Positions 11,211 through 24,503 of a stretch of 64,000 nt of DNA are shown one piece after another (positions within the stretch are counted from its first letter, which is position 1; each line of letters opens with the position of its first letter). The stretch covers positions 2,728,001 through 2,792,000 of the forward strand of contig CM106585.1 in the NCBI GenBank assembly GCA_048013815.1. Direction: 5' to 3'. Origin of the DNA: Setoptus koraiensis. Its lineage: Eukaryota; Arthropoda. A model generated the notes under the pieces. The model made no database searches and had not been told where the DNA came from. It was given only the letters and a program-made list of their open reading frames with translations. A program made the position numbers and the translations under genes.

Positions 11211-13800
11211 GTCGCCGTATTTGTCTCACGTTTGCCTGTTTCGCATGGCCCAACGCTGGCTGACACTGTCGTCAGCGGTGACGTGCGATATGCGGCTGTG
11301 GCAAGTGAGCAGCGAGCGTCGTGTCAGCTAATGAAGACGACAACAAAATGAGCCAAAGAGAGAGAGAGAGATTTTGTTATGTAATCATAATTTACTTTAC
11401 GTGCATTTCAGTTGCATTATTGGTGTGTGAATAATGGTGAATAATGGCGAGATAAACGCAGCGCCGAGAGCGACAGACGAGCAATGAGAGCAATGAGAGT
11501 TGCAATCAAGCAACAAACAAACAAACAAACAAACAACGACATGACTCCATTTATCTGAACACTTCTATAATGTTCTATAAGTTGTTGTTTTACAGCCAAC
11601 TACTGGCGTTTGCTGGCTCATGCCACACATACGCTGCTCACGACACGCCGATATATACGGGATAATATGCAGGATAATAGGCAGGATATATCCGCATATA
11701 TCCGTATAAATATCCGCGGCTAGCTGCATGCCAGCGCAATGTGTTCCAGCGAGTGCTTGAGCCCGTGCTTGGTGCGCCGCGTATATCTGGCAGCAACTGT
11801 TGCTCGCGAGCGGCGCTTGTGGCGCTGCCGGTCAAGTGTGCGTGGCATATGGGGCGCATCTGGTTTAGATTATTATTATCTGCTTCGGCGTTCGCGGTTC
11901 GGCGTTCGCGGTTCGGCGTTCGCGGTTCGGCGTTTGCGGCTCGCAGTTCGCAGTTCGCAGTTCGCGGCTCGCAGTTCGCAGTTCGGAGGCGAAGGAGCGA
12001 GCGAGCTCAAGGATGCAAATGGCCGCATCTTTGGCAACATGTGCAAGCATTTGTTTGTTTGGTGCCCGTCGTTGGTGTATTTGTTGTGCCACTGGCGGCC
12101 ATTTGCCACTAACTAACACGGTTTGCATCTCGCACGATCTGCATCTATCACCATTTATCTGGCTCTGGCAAAAATTGCCCACCAAACGTATTAGCTGGCG
12201 GCCCGTCGATGCCACGGTGCGACACAACCGGCCCACAGACGCAGCCAGACAGCGAGAAGTGGGCAAAAGTAGGCAAAAGTGGGCACATGTGGCACCATAA
12301 CCGATAGCCATCGTGGAAGCGATCATCATCATCATCACTGTCGAACAACAACTGCCAGCCAAATAATAGTAATAATAATAATAATTAGAGCACCAGTGTA
12401 TAATGGCCATTCAAATGAGATGACGTTCATGATGATTAATTAATTAATTAGCAAACGAGCGAACGAGCGACGAGCCGAGAGTGACGAGCACGACCGGCCC
12501 AAATTGACAAACGTACACTGACAATTGTCAGCTCCGACGTTTCGCTGGCGTCAACTCACGTCGACTGCGTCAATGTTCAACAATGAGCCGCGACAACAGC
12601 GACACCACCGACACCAACAACAACAGCAACAACAACAGCAGCAAAAACAACAGCAGAAGCAGCAGCAGCAACGACGCCAACAACAACGCCAACAACCGCC
12701 CAACTTGGCTCATCTGCAATCGTTGTCGGAATGACGGCAGAACAACAAAACTTTTGCGCCAGCCACAATAAAATAATTATACATAAATTCATGCAGTCGG
12801 CCAATTGCGACAATTGCTGCCAATCACCGAATTGGCCAAATTGGCCCAAAGTCAAACTGTCGCCCCCGCAAACTGCAGACTGCAGCTCGCCAGCCCATAA
12901 ATTGCAGCCCGCAAACTGCAGCCCGCAAACTGCCACTGGTGACTGCCAACTGGTGACTGCAAACTGGTGATTCGCGAGCTTCAAACTGCGAGCCGCAGTT
13001 TCCAGTGAACTGCAGTTTCCAGCGGACTGCAGTTTACTCGATTACTGCTGCGATTTGCATGCTGCGATTTGCATGGCGGCCGCGGACCGCGCCGACCGAG
13101 TTCGCCCGGCGCCGGCCCGACAAACAACGAGCAGGCAACCATAAGCCACAACATTGGCTTCATGGCAAACATGCGCGCGCATTAAAAACAAGCGGCGTGC
13201 AGCTTGTGGGAGCGTGCGCGCGCACGATGGGGGCGCTTGTCACTTTCGCTCATTTGGCGTATCCTCTCTGTCTGCCTGTGGCTTGCTCACATTGATTTGG
13301 CTGTTCATCGCGAAACACAACAACAACAGCAACAACTGCAACAACTGCGACAACTGCAACAACTGCGACAACTGCAACAACTGTAACAACAGCAACCACA
13401 GCAACAGCAACAATCGCAAGCCTCGCTGGCCAGACCAATCAGCGTATTGCAATCAACACTGAGCACCTGTCACGCGAATCGGGTGAAGTGACATGAATCA
13501 AACAAAAACCATATTGTGCAACAACACGCCGAACACACAAACAAAGAACAATCAAACAGTAATTAGCATCAGTAACAACATCAAGTGCAATTGCAACCAC
13601 ACCAACGAACACAACAATCACAACAATCACAAACAACGCCCACAATCTCACCTGTAAACTTACCTGTGCATAGAAAATACCTGTACCTATAGCCCTCACC
13701 TATACAGGTAAGTTGTCGCCAATTTGTTATTTTGTGCACCTGCCGTACAAATTTCGTACTACAAACAAACTGCTTTCAACGGCGCGTATGCCAGTGAACA
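11211..13800. repeat. Segmental duplication, copy B (partner at 4350-5520)
   Basis: The left part (11211-12049) and right part (13415-13800) match copy A with only scattered changes. Between them lies about 1.36 kb not found in copy A; it holds CAA/CAG-rich runs (12597-12700), repeated AACTGCAGCCCGC-like words (12870-13030) and a CAACTG array (13318-13385). Copy B also has a longer 15-bp array (GCGTTCGCGGTTCGG, about 11887-11935) than copy A. I find no protein gene in it. Confidence 0.85.
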
Positions 13801-16800
13801 CAGCTAGCGTCCATTGTGTGTTGCGGTACCAACAATTGGCCGCCATTTCAAAAATGAGACAGTTACAGTGAATTTGTCGTTGTTGCGTCACACTGACTCA
13901 CCGCCAATTCGCGCCCATGATTAGCGACACTGACTCACAACAGACTGTTAGCGCTGCAACTCGTACAGTTATGATGCGATGATGCAACACACCAGCAGCA
14001 GCAGCATCATTACCGCTACGTTTGAGCCGTGAGTTTGGGCCAGCTCCTTTTAGGCCCTTTTAGGCCAGCTTTTGGGCTCAAACTAAAGCCAAACATTATA
14101 TTATTATGTCTCACCTCTGGTGTGGGGCCAGTGTCGCTTCCGCCGCGTGATCACGCGCGCCAATTGCGAGTGGCGGCCAAATTAAGGTTACGCGCACACA
14201 ATCGTGCGAGCAGCACAACAATAAATGCGAGCGCGCCCGTCAACATTTGATACAATTTAGAATGCGCAAATTGGAATGGGCCAACTCTAACGGCAGCGTT
14301 GGGCGCCCCCCAATTCGCGGCATCAATTCACGGGATTCAGTCACCGTAACAGTTGCAGCGCAAGTTATATAATAAATAATATGATAAGTATGACACTGTT
14401 AACAATGAGGTAACCGTTTGGCCGGCTCGCCTTGTTCGCTGGTTGTGCTCGGCGCGCCGGCAACTCGAGCAACAAACCCACAAACAGCCAGAGAGCGGGT
14501 TAGATTTTCACAGACAGATAAACAGAACAGAACAGAGCAGAGCAGAACAGCACTGAACAGCACTGAACAGAACAGAGCAAAACTGAACAGAGCGCGGCGT
14601 GTGCCCGATCGCATCATTAGGGCCCCAGCGCCGAAATCAGCCATCATATCATATTTGTCTCTCGCTGGCTCCGTTACAATTGTGCGCGTTCGCCCCAATG
14701 TGTCCTAATGCGCGTTCTAATGTGTAACAGACGACGACGCGCCGAAAGAGTTCGCTGGCCCTGAAACGGTTTCGCGACCGAGCAGCGCCAACCGCGACAC
14801 GTCGCCCGCTTGCACGTGCAAATTGGCCACAGCATCGTGTGCAAACCAAAGGTGCGCACCTTCACTTGTCTACCGCAGCGACTCGCTAGCGGCTGGCTTT
14901 TGCATCCGCTCTCATAAACATTGCGTAATACCTCTCGTAAACACTGTGCAATATCTGGCTGGCTGGCAACTGTTGGCTGGCCGGCGAGCTCGCGCTAACC
15001 GACCGCCGCCAACCGGCAACCTCGCGCAACAAAAATTGGCAGCCTCAAACCAACAAATGCTCATTTATTAAATCTAGGCAACACGAGCGAGCAACAATAG
15101 ACCAATTGGCTGTGGGGCCCACAAATATGAGCGTAACTGTTTACTGTTCCATTGGACACAATAGAGAATAGTTGGCACACCGCGACACATCGCTGCGCCA
15201 CTTTGGCCGGCATCCGGCAACGGCACGCCATTTATCTGTGTATTTGGCTCGGTGTGCCAGTACCATGTCGTCCGTTTGTATCTGCAAATGGCCCCCGCTC
15301 ACCCGCACACACCCGCCACCTACGCCACGGGTCTCGTGGCAGACCAATGGGGCCAGACAAATGGCGGCAAACGAACACCAGACGGCTCTGGTGTGTCTAT
15401 TCCAAGAGTGTGTGTGTGCGGAATTAATCAGCCCGGCCGAGCGCCATCTACACGCCGATACGATCGCACGAGATCGGGAGCGCCTCGGGTCACCGGAATC
15501 GCGTGCTCGCCGAGGCCCACGGGCTCCCAAACACCTGTGCGCGCGCGCTAATTGTGCCGATTGTGCCACCGGCGCGGCAATCACGGTGCCCACGGTGCCA
15601 ACGGTGCCAACGGTGGCACCAATTACGACACCAATTACGACACTAATCACGACAAGTTATGCCCACTGTCGCCTGTTGGCGGGCACAAATGCGGAATTAC
15701 AGTTACAACCGGGCCGGATTGATGGGCGCGCCGGCCCGATTGTAACTCGTTGCGGGTTGTGACTGGTTGCGGGCTGTGACTGGTTGCGGGCTGTGACTGG
15801 TTGCGGGCTGACCGCTGGCGCTGGCAGCCGGCGAGTCGGTTAAAGTTGGCTCAAGCAAGTTGGTCAAGTCAGGGCGAGCGCGTGCTGCCGCTGCCGGCGA
15901 TATTATGCAATATGTAATATGTGCGCCGATTAATAGTTGCCGAGTTGCAGGGAGGCACGAGTTTAAAAAAACGCAACGAGGCAGAGAGATTAGACAAGCG
16001 ATTATGTTGCGTTGGCAATGGAAATTCAATTAAGAGGGGCTGTGTATGTCGAAGGCACTAATTTCAAACATAGTGCAGTGTTGCAAATTACACAACAGGA
16101 GAGCGTTTTGTGAGAAAGGGGCCATGCGCAAGATTGACTGCACAGCAAAACAGCATTGAGAGATTCTTAATTAGTTGTTGCTGATTAACCTCATTATAAT
16201 AAATTTATATTGCTTCCCCTCGAGCAAACACACACACACACACACATACACGATGTACCTACAACAGGGTGTGCACACAGTAGTTTATTATTATTATTAT
16301 TACATTCATATATTCATATGGCACCGACCCACCGACTACAATGCACTGTGCAGTGTAATGTGTTGTTGTGTATACTGTGCACTGACTCTAAACATTGTCA
16401 GTGGTGTGCTCATTACGTCATTAGATGTTGCTTGTGTGTTTGCTCAAACTTTAAACTATGAACCGATGTGACTTGTGTGTGTGTGTGTACCAATATAAAT
16501 AAACTGGCTCACGTTACGTAATGAAATCGCACTATGCGATCTGTTCAGCAGATTCTGCTGGTTTGCACTAGCTGGCACTGGCGTGTGGAGCCCCCACTAG
16601 TGCCCGACTAGTAACACTAGTGTGTGTGTGTGAATTGAATTAGACTCCCTCTCTCTGCCTGCCTGCCCATTGATCCGATTGTGATGTAATATTTATGTGT
16701 AACATTGTACCACTAGTAGCCAATAATACAGCACAGAGGTCGCCATAGAGAGAGAGAGAGAGCGACTTCAACTTACAATTATAGGTCGCAAATTAATTAC

Positions 16801-16865
16801 TTAAATATCTAATTACTTTGTGTGAGTCTTCGCATTTACCACTAACTTATTCTTTTTGTTTTCGT

Positions 16866-16866
<1 letters not shown>
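13801..16866. other. Gene-free DNA
   Basis: No convincing gene. Landmarks are an ACAGAACAGAGC-type run near 14518-14590, a bZIP-like TTGCGTAA at 14921, a 17-bp minisatellite at 15749-15811, a (CA)n near 16228 and TTACGTAA at 16514. The longest open frames (15141-15650 minus, 15172-15762 plus) overlap on opposite strands and are compositional. Confidence 0.5.
15749..15811. repeat. 17-bp minisatellite
   Basis: The unit GTTGCGGGCTGTGACTG is repeated three times plus a partial fourth. Confidence 0.85.

Positions 16867-16870
<4 letters not shown>

Positions 16871-16897
<27 letters not shown>
16871..16897. repeat. (TG)13 microsatellite
   Basis: Uninterrupted TG dinucleotide run. Confidence 0.95.
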
Positions 16898-17114
16898 CAA
16901 CAACAAACAAACAACGCTGCTGCTTGCTCCAGTTTAGCTGCATAGCTCACACACTGCATTCCGAATTGGACGTGGGGCTCAAAAGTGAAAGTGAGAGCAA
17001 GATTGAAACGTTGCAACAGCGCTGAGACTGAGGCAAAAAGTGAAAGTGAAACACAAAGTAAAAGTGCAAGTGAGAGTAAAAAATAAATCAAATTAATCTG
17101 GCTTCCCCCGCGCA

Positions 17115-17118
<4 letters not shown>

Positions 17119-17152
<34 letters not shown>
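17119..17152. repeat. (CA)17 microsatellite
   Basis: Uninterrupted CA dinucleotide run, 220 bases from the (TG) run above and in the opposite sense, so the two could pair as an inverted repeat. Confidence 0.95.
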
Positions 17153-17154
<2 letters not shown>

Positions 17155-17601
17155 GACATTACATAATAGGCAGCTACGTAACATTACGTAACATGTGCAC
17201 AACAACTACTTGTGTCTGGGCAAGGTAAACAGACCGCATAAACGACAGAGAGAAGGAGAGACAGAGAGAGTCTATAATGTGCTTATTAGCACACATTATA
17301 TTATACCTCACGACACATTATATTGTGCCGTTTGCTCGCTAGGTGGCTAGCGGCGCAAACGGCGCCGATAGTCTTGGCCCAAGACGGAGTGGAGCGCCCT
17401 CTCTCGCCGGCCTCTTGTCTATTGCACTGTATTGTATTGTAGTGTATTACAGTGATACTATTACAGTGGCTAGCCAACAACAACAGCAGCAACAACACAC
17501 ACACACTGTGTGCACAGCAGCACACAAACACGCACAGTGCACAGCGCAAGCTACCTGCAGTCACATGTATACTGAACACGGTACAATGTTGTATGCGCAC
17601 C

Positions 17602-17662
17602 TATAAAAGGTAGCGAGTGGCCTAGGTAGGCGCGCGCGAGCACAGGTAGGCGCCTATAAAAG
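17602..17662 (+). promoter_or_regulatory. Two TATA-box-like words, TATAAAAGG, 53 bp apart
   Basis: TATAAAAGG occurs at 17602-17610 and again at 17655-17663, each preceded by GC rich words ending CC (GCACC or GCGCC) and each near CCTAGGTAGGCGC or ACAGGTAGGCGC. The word matches the strong eukaryotic TATA consensus, and a transcript could start about 30 bases downstream. No coding exon is visible downstream, so this could serve a noncoding RNA or be chance in a tandem duplicate. Confidence 0.3.
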
Positions 17663-17982
17663 GTCGAGCTTGGCGCGCTATAGGTTTGTTTTGTGTGACA
17701 AAGCGGCGGGCGCATTGTTCACTGCAGCCATCGGCATGGCAACTGGCGAGCGCGTGCAAAGGTTGGCCGGTTGCAGTTACGTAATGATAGATTGGGCGAC
17801 ATGTAATAACGGTAATTCTAGCAAGCGATTGGCGTTGTTGTTTGTGGCGCGACGCGACGCGATCTTGTGATTTTTATTTTGCACTTTTGTATCACAAGAT
17901 GCGAGCTGCGCCAATTGCGACAGAGATGGGGGCCAATTGTGATTTGCGATTTGTGTCTGTCGAGTGCCAAACTGGTTCGAGT

Positions 17983-18100
17983 CGCCAACTGGCCAACCGG
18001 TCGACCGGTCAACTGGCCAACTGGTCAACCGGTCGACTGGCCGACTGGTCAACCGGTCGACTGGCCGACTGGCCGACTGGTCAACTGGTCGACTGGCCAA
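17983..18100. repeat. 8-bp degenerate tandem array
   Basis: About fourteen units of the form GGYCRACT or GGYCRACC, such as GGCCAACT, GGTCAACC and GGTCGACT, follow each other. Confidence 0.8.
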
Positions 18101-19913
18101 TCGAGCCGGCAACAAATTGGCGATAATAATTTCTGTGGCCTAACCAAGCGGCGGCAATATCGGTGTCGCTGGTCGCAGTGTGGGCAGCGACACCGAGCGA
18201 GTCGCGAGCGTCTCGACACAAATCGGTGTTGCGCTGACAGGCTGATTAGTTGGTTGGCGGGCCCCAGTCACATATATATATATATCAGTTTGTTTTGTTT
18301 CAGTAATCAATGCGCGCTGATATTTTATTTTGCTCGTTGCAAGTTTTGCTCGTTGCACGAGCGGCACAACGAGCCGCCCAAGCAAGTGACCATTGTGCGC
18401 ACTGGTCACTTTGCTTTTATTAAATTGATTTGAATGGCTCGCTGCGAGGCAAACAATGGCCGCCCGAGTGCAAAGTAAACTGGCCCACTAGCAAACAACT
18501 GGAGCAGAGTGCAGAAACAAAGTACTCGCTGAAATTGATTCCTCTCTCTCTCTCTCTATGTTGTAATTGCCGCTGTTGTCGTTGTCGTGTTGTTTGAACA
18601 ACAGCAACAACAACAACAACAACGACAACAACTCCTGAACTCGAAACGCTCGCGCGACCGGTGGCAGCACTTTAATTTGGCCAACAGCGGAGGCCCGAAT
18701 TACCGACAACAACAACAACGGCAACAACCAACCAACTAACTAACTGACGACCTGAAGTTGGCAAGCTGTGATAACGGTAACTGGTCGCTGGCGCCGCCCA
18801 GTTGCCAGCGGCCAGCGCTCGCTGCAAACGACACGTCGGACAAAACGTATCGATCTTGTTAAATGCCGCCTACGACACACACCGACCCACCGAGCCAACA
18901 AGCAGCGAATCCATTAATGTTTGTTTGTATGTTCATCTAGTAACAATTTGGGCCTCGCAGCGCGCCTAGCTCACTCATAAAAACAGTTAAGAATTAGAGT
19001 GATGACGCCAGCGAATGATGACAAACCAATGAGACCATATTATTACCATTCTGTGCCACTTGGCCGCTGCGGGGCCCCGCTGGCCCGGGCCTCGCTGTGC
19101 CGCTCGGGCGCACACTTGCGCTACATTGCTCAGCGGCTCAGTGCTCTGTGCTCTGTGCAGCGCTACAAAGTTGCAAAGCCGGCCAGTGTGCGCCCAATCT
19201 GGCACAAGTGCGGGTGCGCGGCATTAAATCACCGCACAATACCGCCGCCGCCGCTCTAACGTCGGGCGGCCGCCCGACCGGTGTCACCTTGGCCGCGCCG
19301 CGGCCGCTGCAAGTGGCACAGTTTGAGCCGGCACCGTTGCAGTATTGTGCTCGCCGCGCACGGGCCGCGCCCCGCGAGCGCCCGCGCGACAAGCGCAACG
19401 ACCGACCGACCGAAAGCGAGCGAGCGAGCGACCGACCGACCGACGCAAAGCGAGCGGGCGAGCGCGGTAATCATCAATTACCAGTTAACTAATGATACTT
19501 TCTCTCTCTCTCTCTGCCCCCTCTCGGCGTGTGTTCCAACAAGCAGCAGATATATATTGGTGCAGAGGGTGCACGAGTAGGGGCGCAAACACACAATTCA
19601 ACGGCAACGTATAAAAGCCGAATGCTGTTGTTTGGTGGTGCTGCTGTTTATTGATTACAATTGACATGGTTTTGCTTGTCATCAATCGATTACAAAGTTA
19701 TTGATGACTTGTTCTCTACTGTCCCCCTACTGGCGAGTTGCGCAATGTTATATGTGTGTGTATATCATCATCATCATCATCATGATAGTCATATCAATGT
19801 TTCTTTCTACTCATCTCATTTCATTTCATTTTATCTCGACTCGACTGTGGCTCTCAGCGTCTTGTCTCATTTGGTCGTATACTCGTCTCTCCGTGGCGCC
19901 CATCTCTGGGTCG

Positions 19914-19914
19914 A

Positions 19915-19941
<27 letters not shown>
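19914..19941. repeat. (AC)14 microsatellite
   Basis: Uninterrupted AC run, followed eight bases later by a TTACGTAA word. Confidence 0.95.
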
Positions 19942-19946
<5 letters not shown>

Positions 19947-20363
19947 AGTTACGTAACAGTTATAGTTTATAGTTGTTATGTCGACGACGAGACAAGAGAG
20001 ACAGACATTTGAATTGGAGAGCAAAGCGACTCATCGATTGACACACACACAAAGACCATTTACGGCCTGAGCACTCATGGAGACAACAGCAACAGCAACA
20101 ACAACAACAACAACAACAACATTCTTGTTGTTTGTATGACATGAATTTGCACGTTGTCGATGGCTGCGTCGTAAAGACAACAAATATAAATATAAAAGTC
20201 ATCATTACTTTGATTTCTTACCACTACTGTGTTCATTTGCGAAATGGACTCGCGGAGAGGGGCCACTCGTGGCTCTATAAATATCCGCGGATAGCTCCAA
20301 ATATAAGTTACATTTGTACACGTCACTCAGGCACAATTGTCGTTTGTCGCTGCTCGTCGTCCA

Positions 20364-20430
20364 ATCGGTTGTTGTCGGTTGTTGTCGGTTGTTGTCGGTT
20401 GTCGTCGGTCGTCGTCGGTTGTTGTTGCGG
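20364..20430. repeat. 10-bp tandem array
   Basis: About six units of CGGTTGTTGT and its variant CGGTYGTCGT. Confidence 0.8.
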
Positions 20431-21216
20431 GCGACGGTGAGTGGCGAAAAACGGATAAAACTTTTGTTGCAACGGCGCCCAAAGCATCGATCGACAGGCA
20501 GCCGAGAGCGCCGACTGGGGCCAGATTTACTGCTTATTATTTATTCTGTGCACCATTGTAAATGTATCAACAGCAACTGGAGCAATATCTGGCCCGAGCC
20601 GAGTTATTGTGTCACTTGTTTATAGTTGCTCGCCACTGACCTACTGCCAACACCAGCGCCACTAATACTCAACTAATACAACTAAACTCATAAACGAGAC
20701 TCACCACGCAACCACTTTAAGTAACGGTCATCTCGTTACATGCTGCTATGGCCGCTATGTTACCAGCTATAGCTAGTAGTGGTATAGTAGCGGTGTGGCG
20801 CTGGCCGTGTAGCGGACAGTTAAACAGTTAAAACCGGCGCTAATGGACTATGATTGACACGGCCCATCAAGCTGCAACTGCACTAACTGGGCAACTAACT
20901 AACTAACTCGAGAACTGGCCGCTAGGCGCAACTCTGGCTGCAAACAGGCTAACAAACATAAAAGATCCATACGTATGTATAAGGTGATACACAATATATT
21001 ATATTATGTTATATTACATAAGTTGGTCGCCAACACGATAAGACGGCCTGTCGATGTGTGTGCCGCTCGAATTAGTCGCTGATTGACACGGCTCGACACA
21101 AAGGTGACACTAACAACGGCATATGATGTTTATTAATTAGATGACGTCCTCTGTGTGTCTAGATCACGCGTACAGATTAGACAGCCGCCATGACAGTCGC
21201 CCGCGACGGGGGCCAG

Positions 21217-21218
<2 letters not shown>

Positions 21219-21259
<41 letters not shown>
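21219..21259. repeat. (CA)20 microsatellite
   Basis: The longest pure CA run in the window. Confidence 0.95.
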
Positions 21260-21260
<1 letters not shown>

Positions 21261-23171
21261 AATTATAAGAGCACACATTGCATAACATTGTGTGCGTGTG
21301 TGTGTGTGCGGGGGGGGGCGACCTATAAAACTTGACTGGATAACCTGACAGTTATATACTGTCAGCTGTTCGCTGCAACTGTATACAAATGGCTAAACAC
21401 ACAACATGTACGTACTATTACGTAATAATAAGTAGTGGATAGTAGTGGTAATTTCGAGATGCGAATAACTAATCAGACAACAATGGCTGCTTTGGTGCCG
21501 CTATTAAAGCTGCTGCCAGCGCTGTTATTTACTCATGTCTTGCCACCACTTTTAGCCTTCGATGAGTGTGTGTGTGTGTGAGCTGGCGATCATGAACATG
21601 ATTATGTAATCAATGCTATGCACACACTTCGACGACAACAAACGCGCTGATTGTGTAGCTAGTGACCGGAAACATGATAAGAGTGAAACATTATACAGGG
21701 CCTGTCGTTGTTGCTGTCGCTGTTGTTGCTGTCGTTGACGAACGAGAGCACAATTGGCCGGCGCCAAAAAGCAGCTCTGAAAAGCTCAAAAGCACAAACT
21801 GGCCCAGCTCTGAGTGGACGAGCGTTACGTAACAAGCACAATGGGCAGTATTGTCACAACAGCAGCAGCAGCAGCAACAACAATGACAGTAGTTAACCTC
21901 CAGATAAGCTCCTCCAAAGTGCCACCGACGAGCCTCCCACTAAACGGCTAAGCTCATAAGAGCGCCCCTTACGTAACGTGTTGCACCTATTTAATTTGGA
22001 TTGTTGGCGCTTGTTTGGTGTGTCTAGACTGATCTGGTTTCGCTTCTGGTTTTGTCATCATTAATTGTGATGTTGCAAATAAAGTTGCCATTCGAGTCAC
22101 TGTTCGAGTCGCTACTCGAGTCGCTAGTCAAGTTGCTGGCACTGCAACTTGTGTGCCGATGCCATCGGATCGTCATACATCCGCCAATTGCATTGGCAGC
22201 GCAATTGGCGGCGCACAATAATTGCACAGACAGGCTGTGCGGCATCGGAGGTGCCTCATTAGTTACCTTGATTGACCCCATTAATTAGCGATGATTGCGC
22301 AATTGTTGTTGTTGTTGTTGTTGTTTGTTGCCAATTTAGCTGGCTGCTGCCAATGCCGCTGTTGGCTCACATCGGCTCATAGTGCACCAGCAAGATTGTG
22401 TGCCAAATAGCGGTGCCCCGCACACGCGCACGAAACGCGCACAATGGCTGGCACGACTTTACGAATCATTAGTCGAAGCTAGTCGAAATTGGCTGCTTGG
22501 TTGGCTCGCTGGCAACTACCTATGAAATGGCTCATTAAATGAGCCGGCTCACAAATACCTCCCGTGCGCCGTTATTAGGCGCAGGCAGCCCCGCTTGTGC
22601 CGGTTATGTAATTTATCCCGGCGCAATCGTTTTATCCGCACCGTTGGCGGTTGAGCGAGTGTGCGCCTGCAGAGATAAAAGTAAACAATTGTCTGACAAT
22701 CAATTGCATATTTTTGCTCGCCGTGCATTGTTGTTGTTGTTGTTCGGCTCGCAATGGCGTTGTTGTGCGAAACAACAAAAAGACAACGGCAGCAACAACA
22801 GCAGCAGCAACAACGGCAACAACAACACGGCTTATTATTAACTTTCTAGTTGGCCAGCGCGCGATTATGCACGTGATTAAATGCGCGCCATCAATTATCT
22901 TTCAGTCAGGTTGCAGCGCGCTCTTGCGCTGATCCGCTGCACTTGCGCCCGGTCTGCATCTTTTATCGCCATTATGTTGCCCTCTCTGGCGGGCCGGTTG
23001 GCGGGCCGGCTGGCTGGCGGGCTGACTGGCAGGCTGGATGAGTGATGATGATAATGGCGCGATGACGGGCCCGCCAGAGTCAATTAAAATAAGAGCAAGC
23101 GAAGAAAGTAAATACATTTGCGCTTACGTAACCCGCCGTCGCCGCCGCCGAACAACCAAACAACCAAATAA

Positions 23172-23214
23172 CCAACTTGCCAACTTACGCACAGCGTTAG
23201 CGTTGGCAAGTTGG
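23172..23214. other. Perfect 13-bp inverted repeat
   Basis: CCAACTTGCCAAC (23172-23184) is followed after 17 bases by its exact reverse complement (23202-23214). It could fold as a hairpin in DNA or RNA. Confidence 0.7.
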
Positions 23215-24444
23215 GGCAACAACAAAAGGTGCCCGCACGTACTAAATCACGTGCACCACGAAAGGGCTGACGAGTTGCTGGCGGGTTGCCGCTGCGAGGT
23301 AGCGCGGGCGACGCACCCGAGACGGAAGCGGCGCGGCCCGAGCGCTTGCGGGGTACACAAGGGGCAATGTTTGTGTAATCAAGTTAATTAAAAGCCGGCC
23401 GCTTGTTGTACTTGTGTGCATGGACAGTGGTAATTTAGTAGTGTCATTGGAGTGCGAGCAGCATTGATTTAGTTATTTATCATTACCATTATTATTATTA
23501 TTATTATTGCTGTTGTTATTGTTATTATCTGCGCGGTGCGCGTTCGAATTGCAGCGCACCGAGCGGGGGCCCAGCAAGCAGCGTCGTTGTCGTTGTTGCC
23601 AAACAACGACAACGACGAGAACAACAACAACAGCAACAACAGCGGCAACAACAGCGGCAACAACAGCGGCAACAACAACGGCGCCAACGGTGCGCAAACA
23701 AGCCGCTCGGTATGGCACGGCTGAGCAGGCCTCCTTATCAATCAAGGCCAATAACAACAATGACGATAACAACAATGCCGCTCGCAATAACAATGCCCGG
23801 CCTAATAAACGGGCCCCACAAGCGCCGGTGATGATCGCTCGGGACCCCTGCCGAACGCGCCGTCATTATTGTGCCATTGGCCAGATCGCGGCCGGCCCAT
23901 TCATTAGCCAATGAGCTGATGATTCGAATTGTGGGCCCGATTGTTATTGGGCCGGGCGCCAACTTGAAACTGGCTCAATCTCTATCTCGATCTCTATCTC
24001 TAGCGGCCAGCCAGCCAGTCAGCCAATCAGCAGATATGCGCCATCATTTGCCAATTTGATGCCGGGCCCGGCGCGCGCTGTAAAGTGCGCCAGACGAGGT
24101 AAGCTCTAAATGGGGCCCTTCGGTTTGCTGCGCTTAATCAGGCCCGATCTGTGCCTGTGCCAGATATGCATAGATGGGGCCAGCACACTGTATAATCGAC
24201 GACCCGTCGATTCGACAGTGTGGCGGCTAATGGCGACCGAAGCGGGCCACGCGCTTCGGGCCAAGATTGCATCTAACAGACAACAGTTAATTCGAGTTAA
24301 TTTAAGCGACCGATTTTAAGTTTACCGGCCCATTACGTAACAAATAATCAAATAATGGCCCACTATATGGACTGGCGGCACTATTGGCAGCGCGCTGCTA
24401 TTGGTGCGCTGCCAAGTGCCGTTCGGGCGAGCCGATACACAAAT

Positions 24445-24503
24445 GCCAATGACGCCAGCCGAGCCAATGATGCCAGCCGAGCCAATGATGCCAGCCGAGC
24501 CAG
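24445..24503. repeat. 18-bp minisatellite, three units
   Basis: The unit GCCAATGATGCCAGCCGA is repeated three times with one change in the first unit. Confidence 0.85.

Larger units (their letters stand above)
18101..22300. other. Gene-free DNA with microsatellites and TTACGTAA sites
   Basis: No gene recognised. Contains (CA) runs at 19914-19941 and 21219-21259, a CAA run at 20084-20120, GACC/GAGC tetranucleotide runs at 19396-19455, a TATAAAAG word at 19610, and TTACGTAA at 19949, 21418, 21826 and 21969. Open frames are translations of the repeats. Confidence 0.5.

Noticed and set aside
12525-12770. Gln-rich frame (CAA/CAG run)
   Set aside because: It is a translated triplet repeat inside the segment present only in duplicate copy B, with no folded domain.
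4350-13800. The duplicate blocks as a transposable element
   Set aside because: No terminal inverted repeats, long terminal repeats, poly-A tail, target-site duplication or enzyme gene could be seen at either copy; a segmental copy is the simpler reading.
15141-15762. 169- and 196-codon frames on opposite strands
   Set aside because: They overlap almost fully and both are compositional, with translated GTG/ACG repeats.
16871-17152. (TG)n and (CA)n as a deliberate inverted repeat
   Set aside because: Dinucleotide runs in opposite sense are common by chance here, as several (CA) and (TG) runs occur throughout the desert.
17974-17984. tRNA B-box-like GGTTCGAGTCG
   Set aside because: No matching A box at the right distance and no acceptor stem could be found around it.
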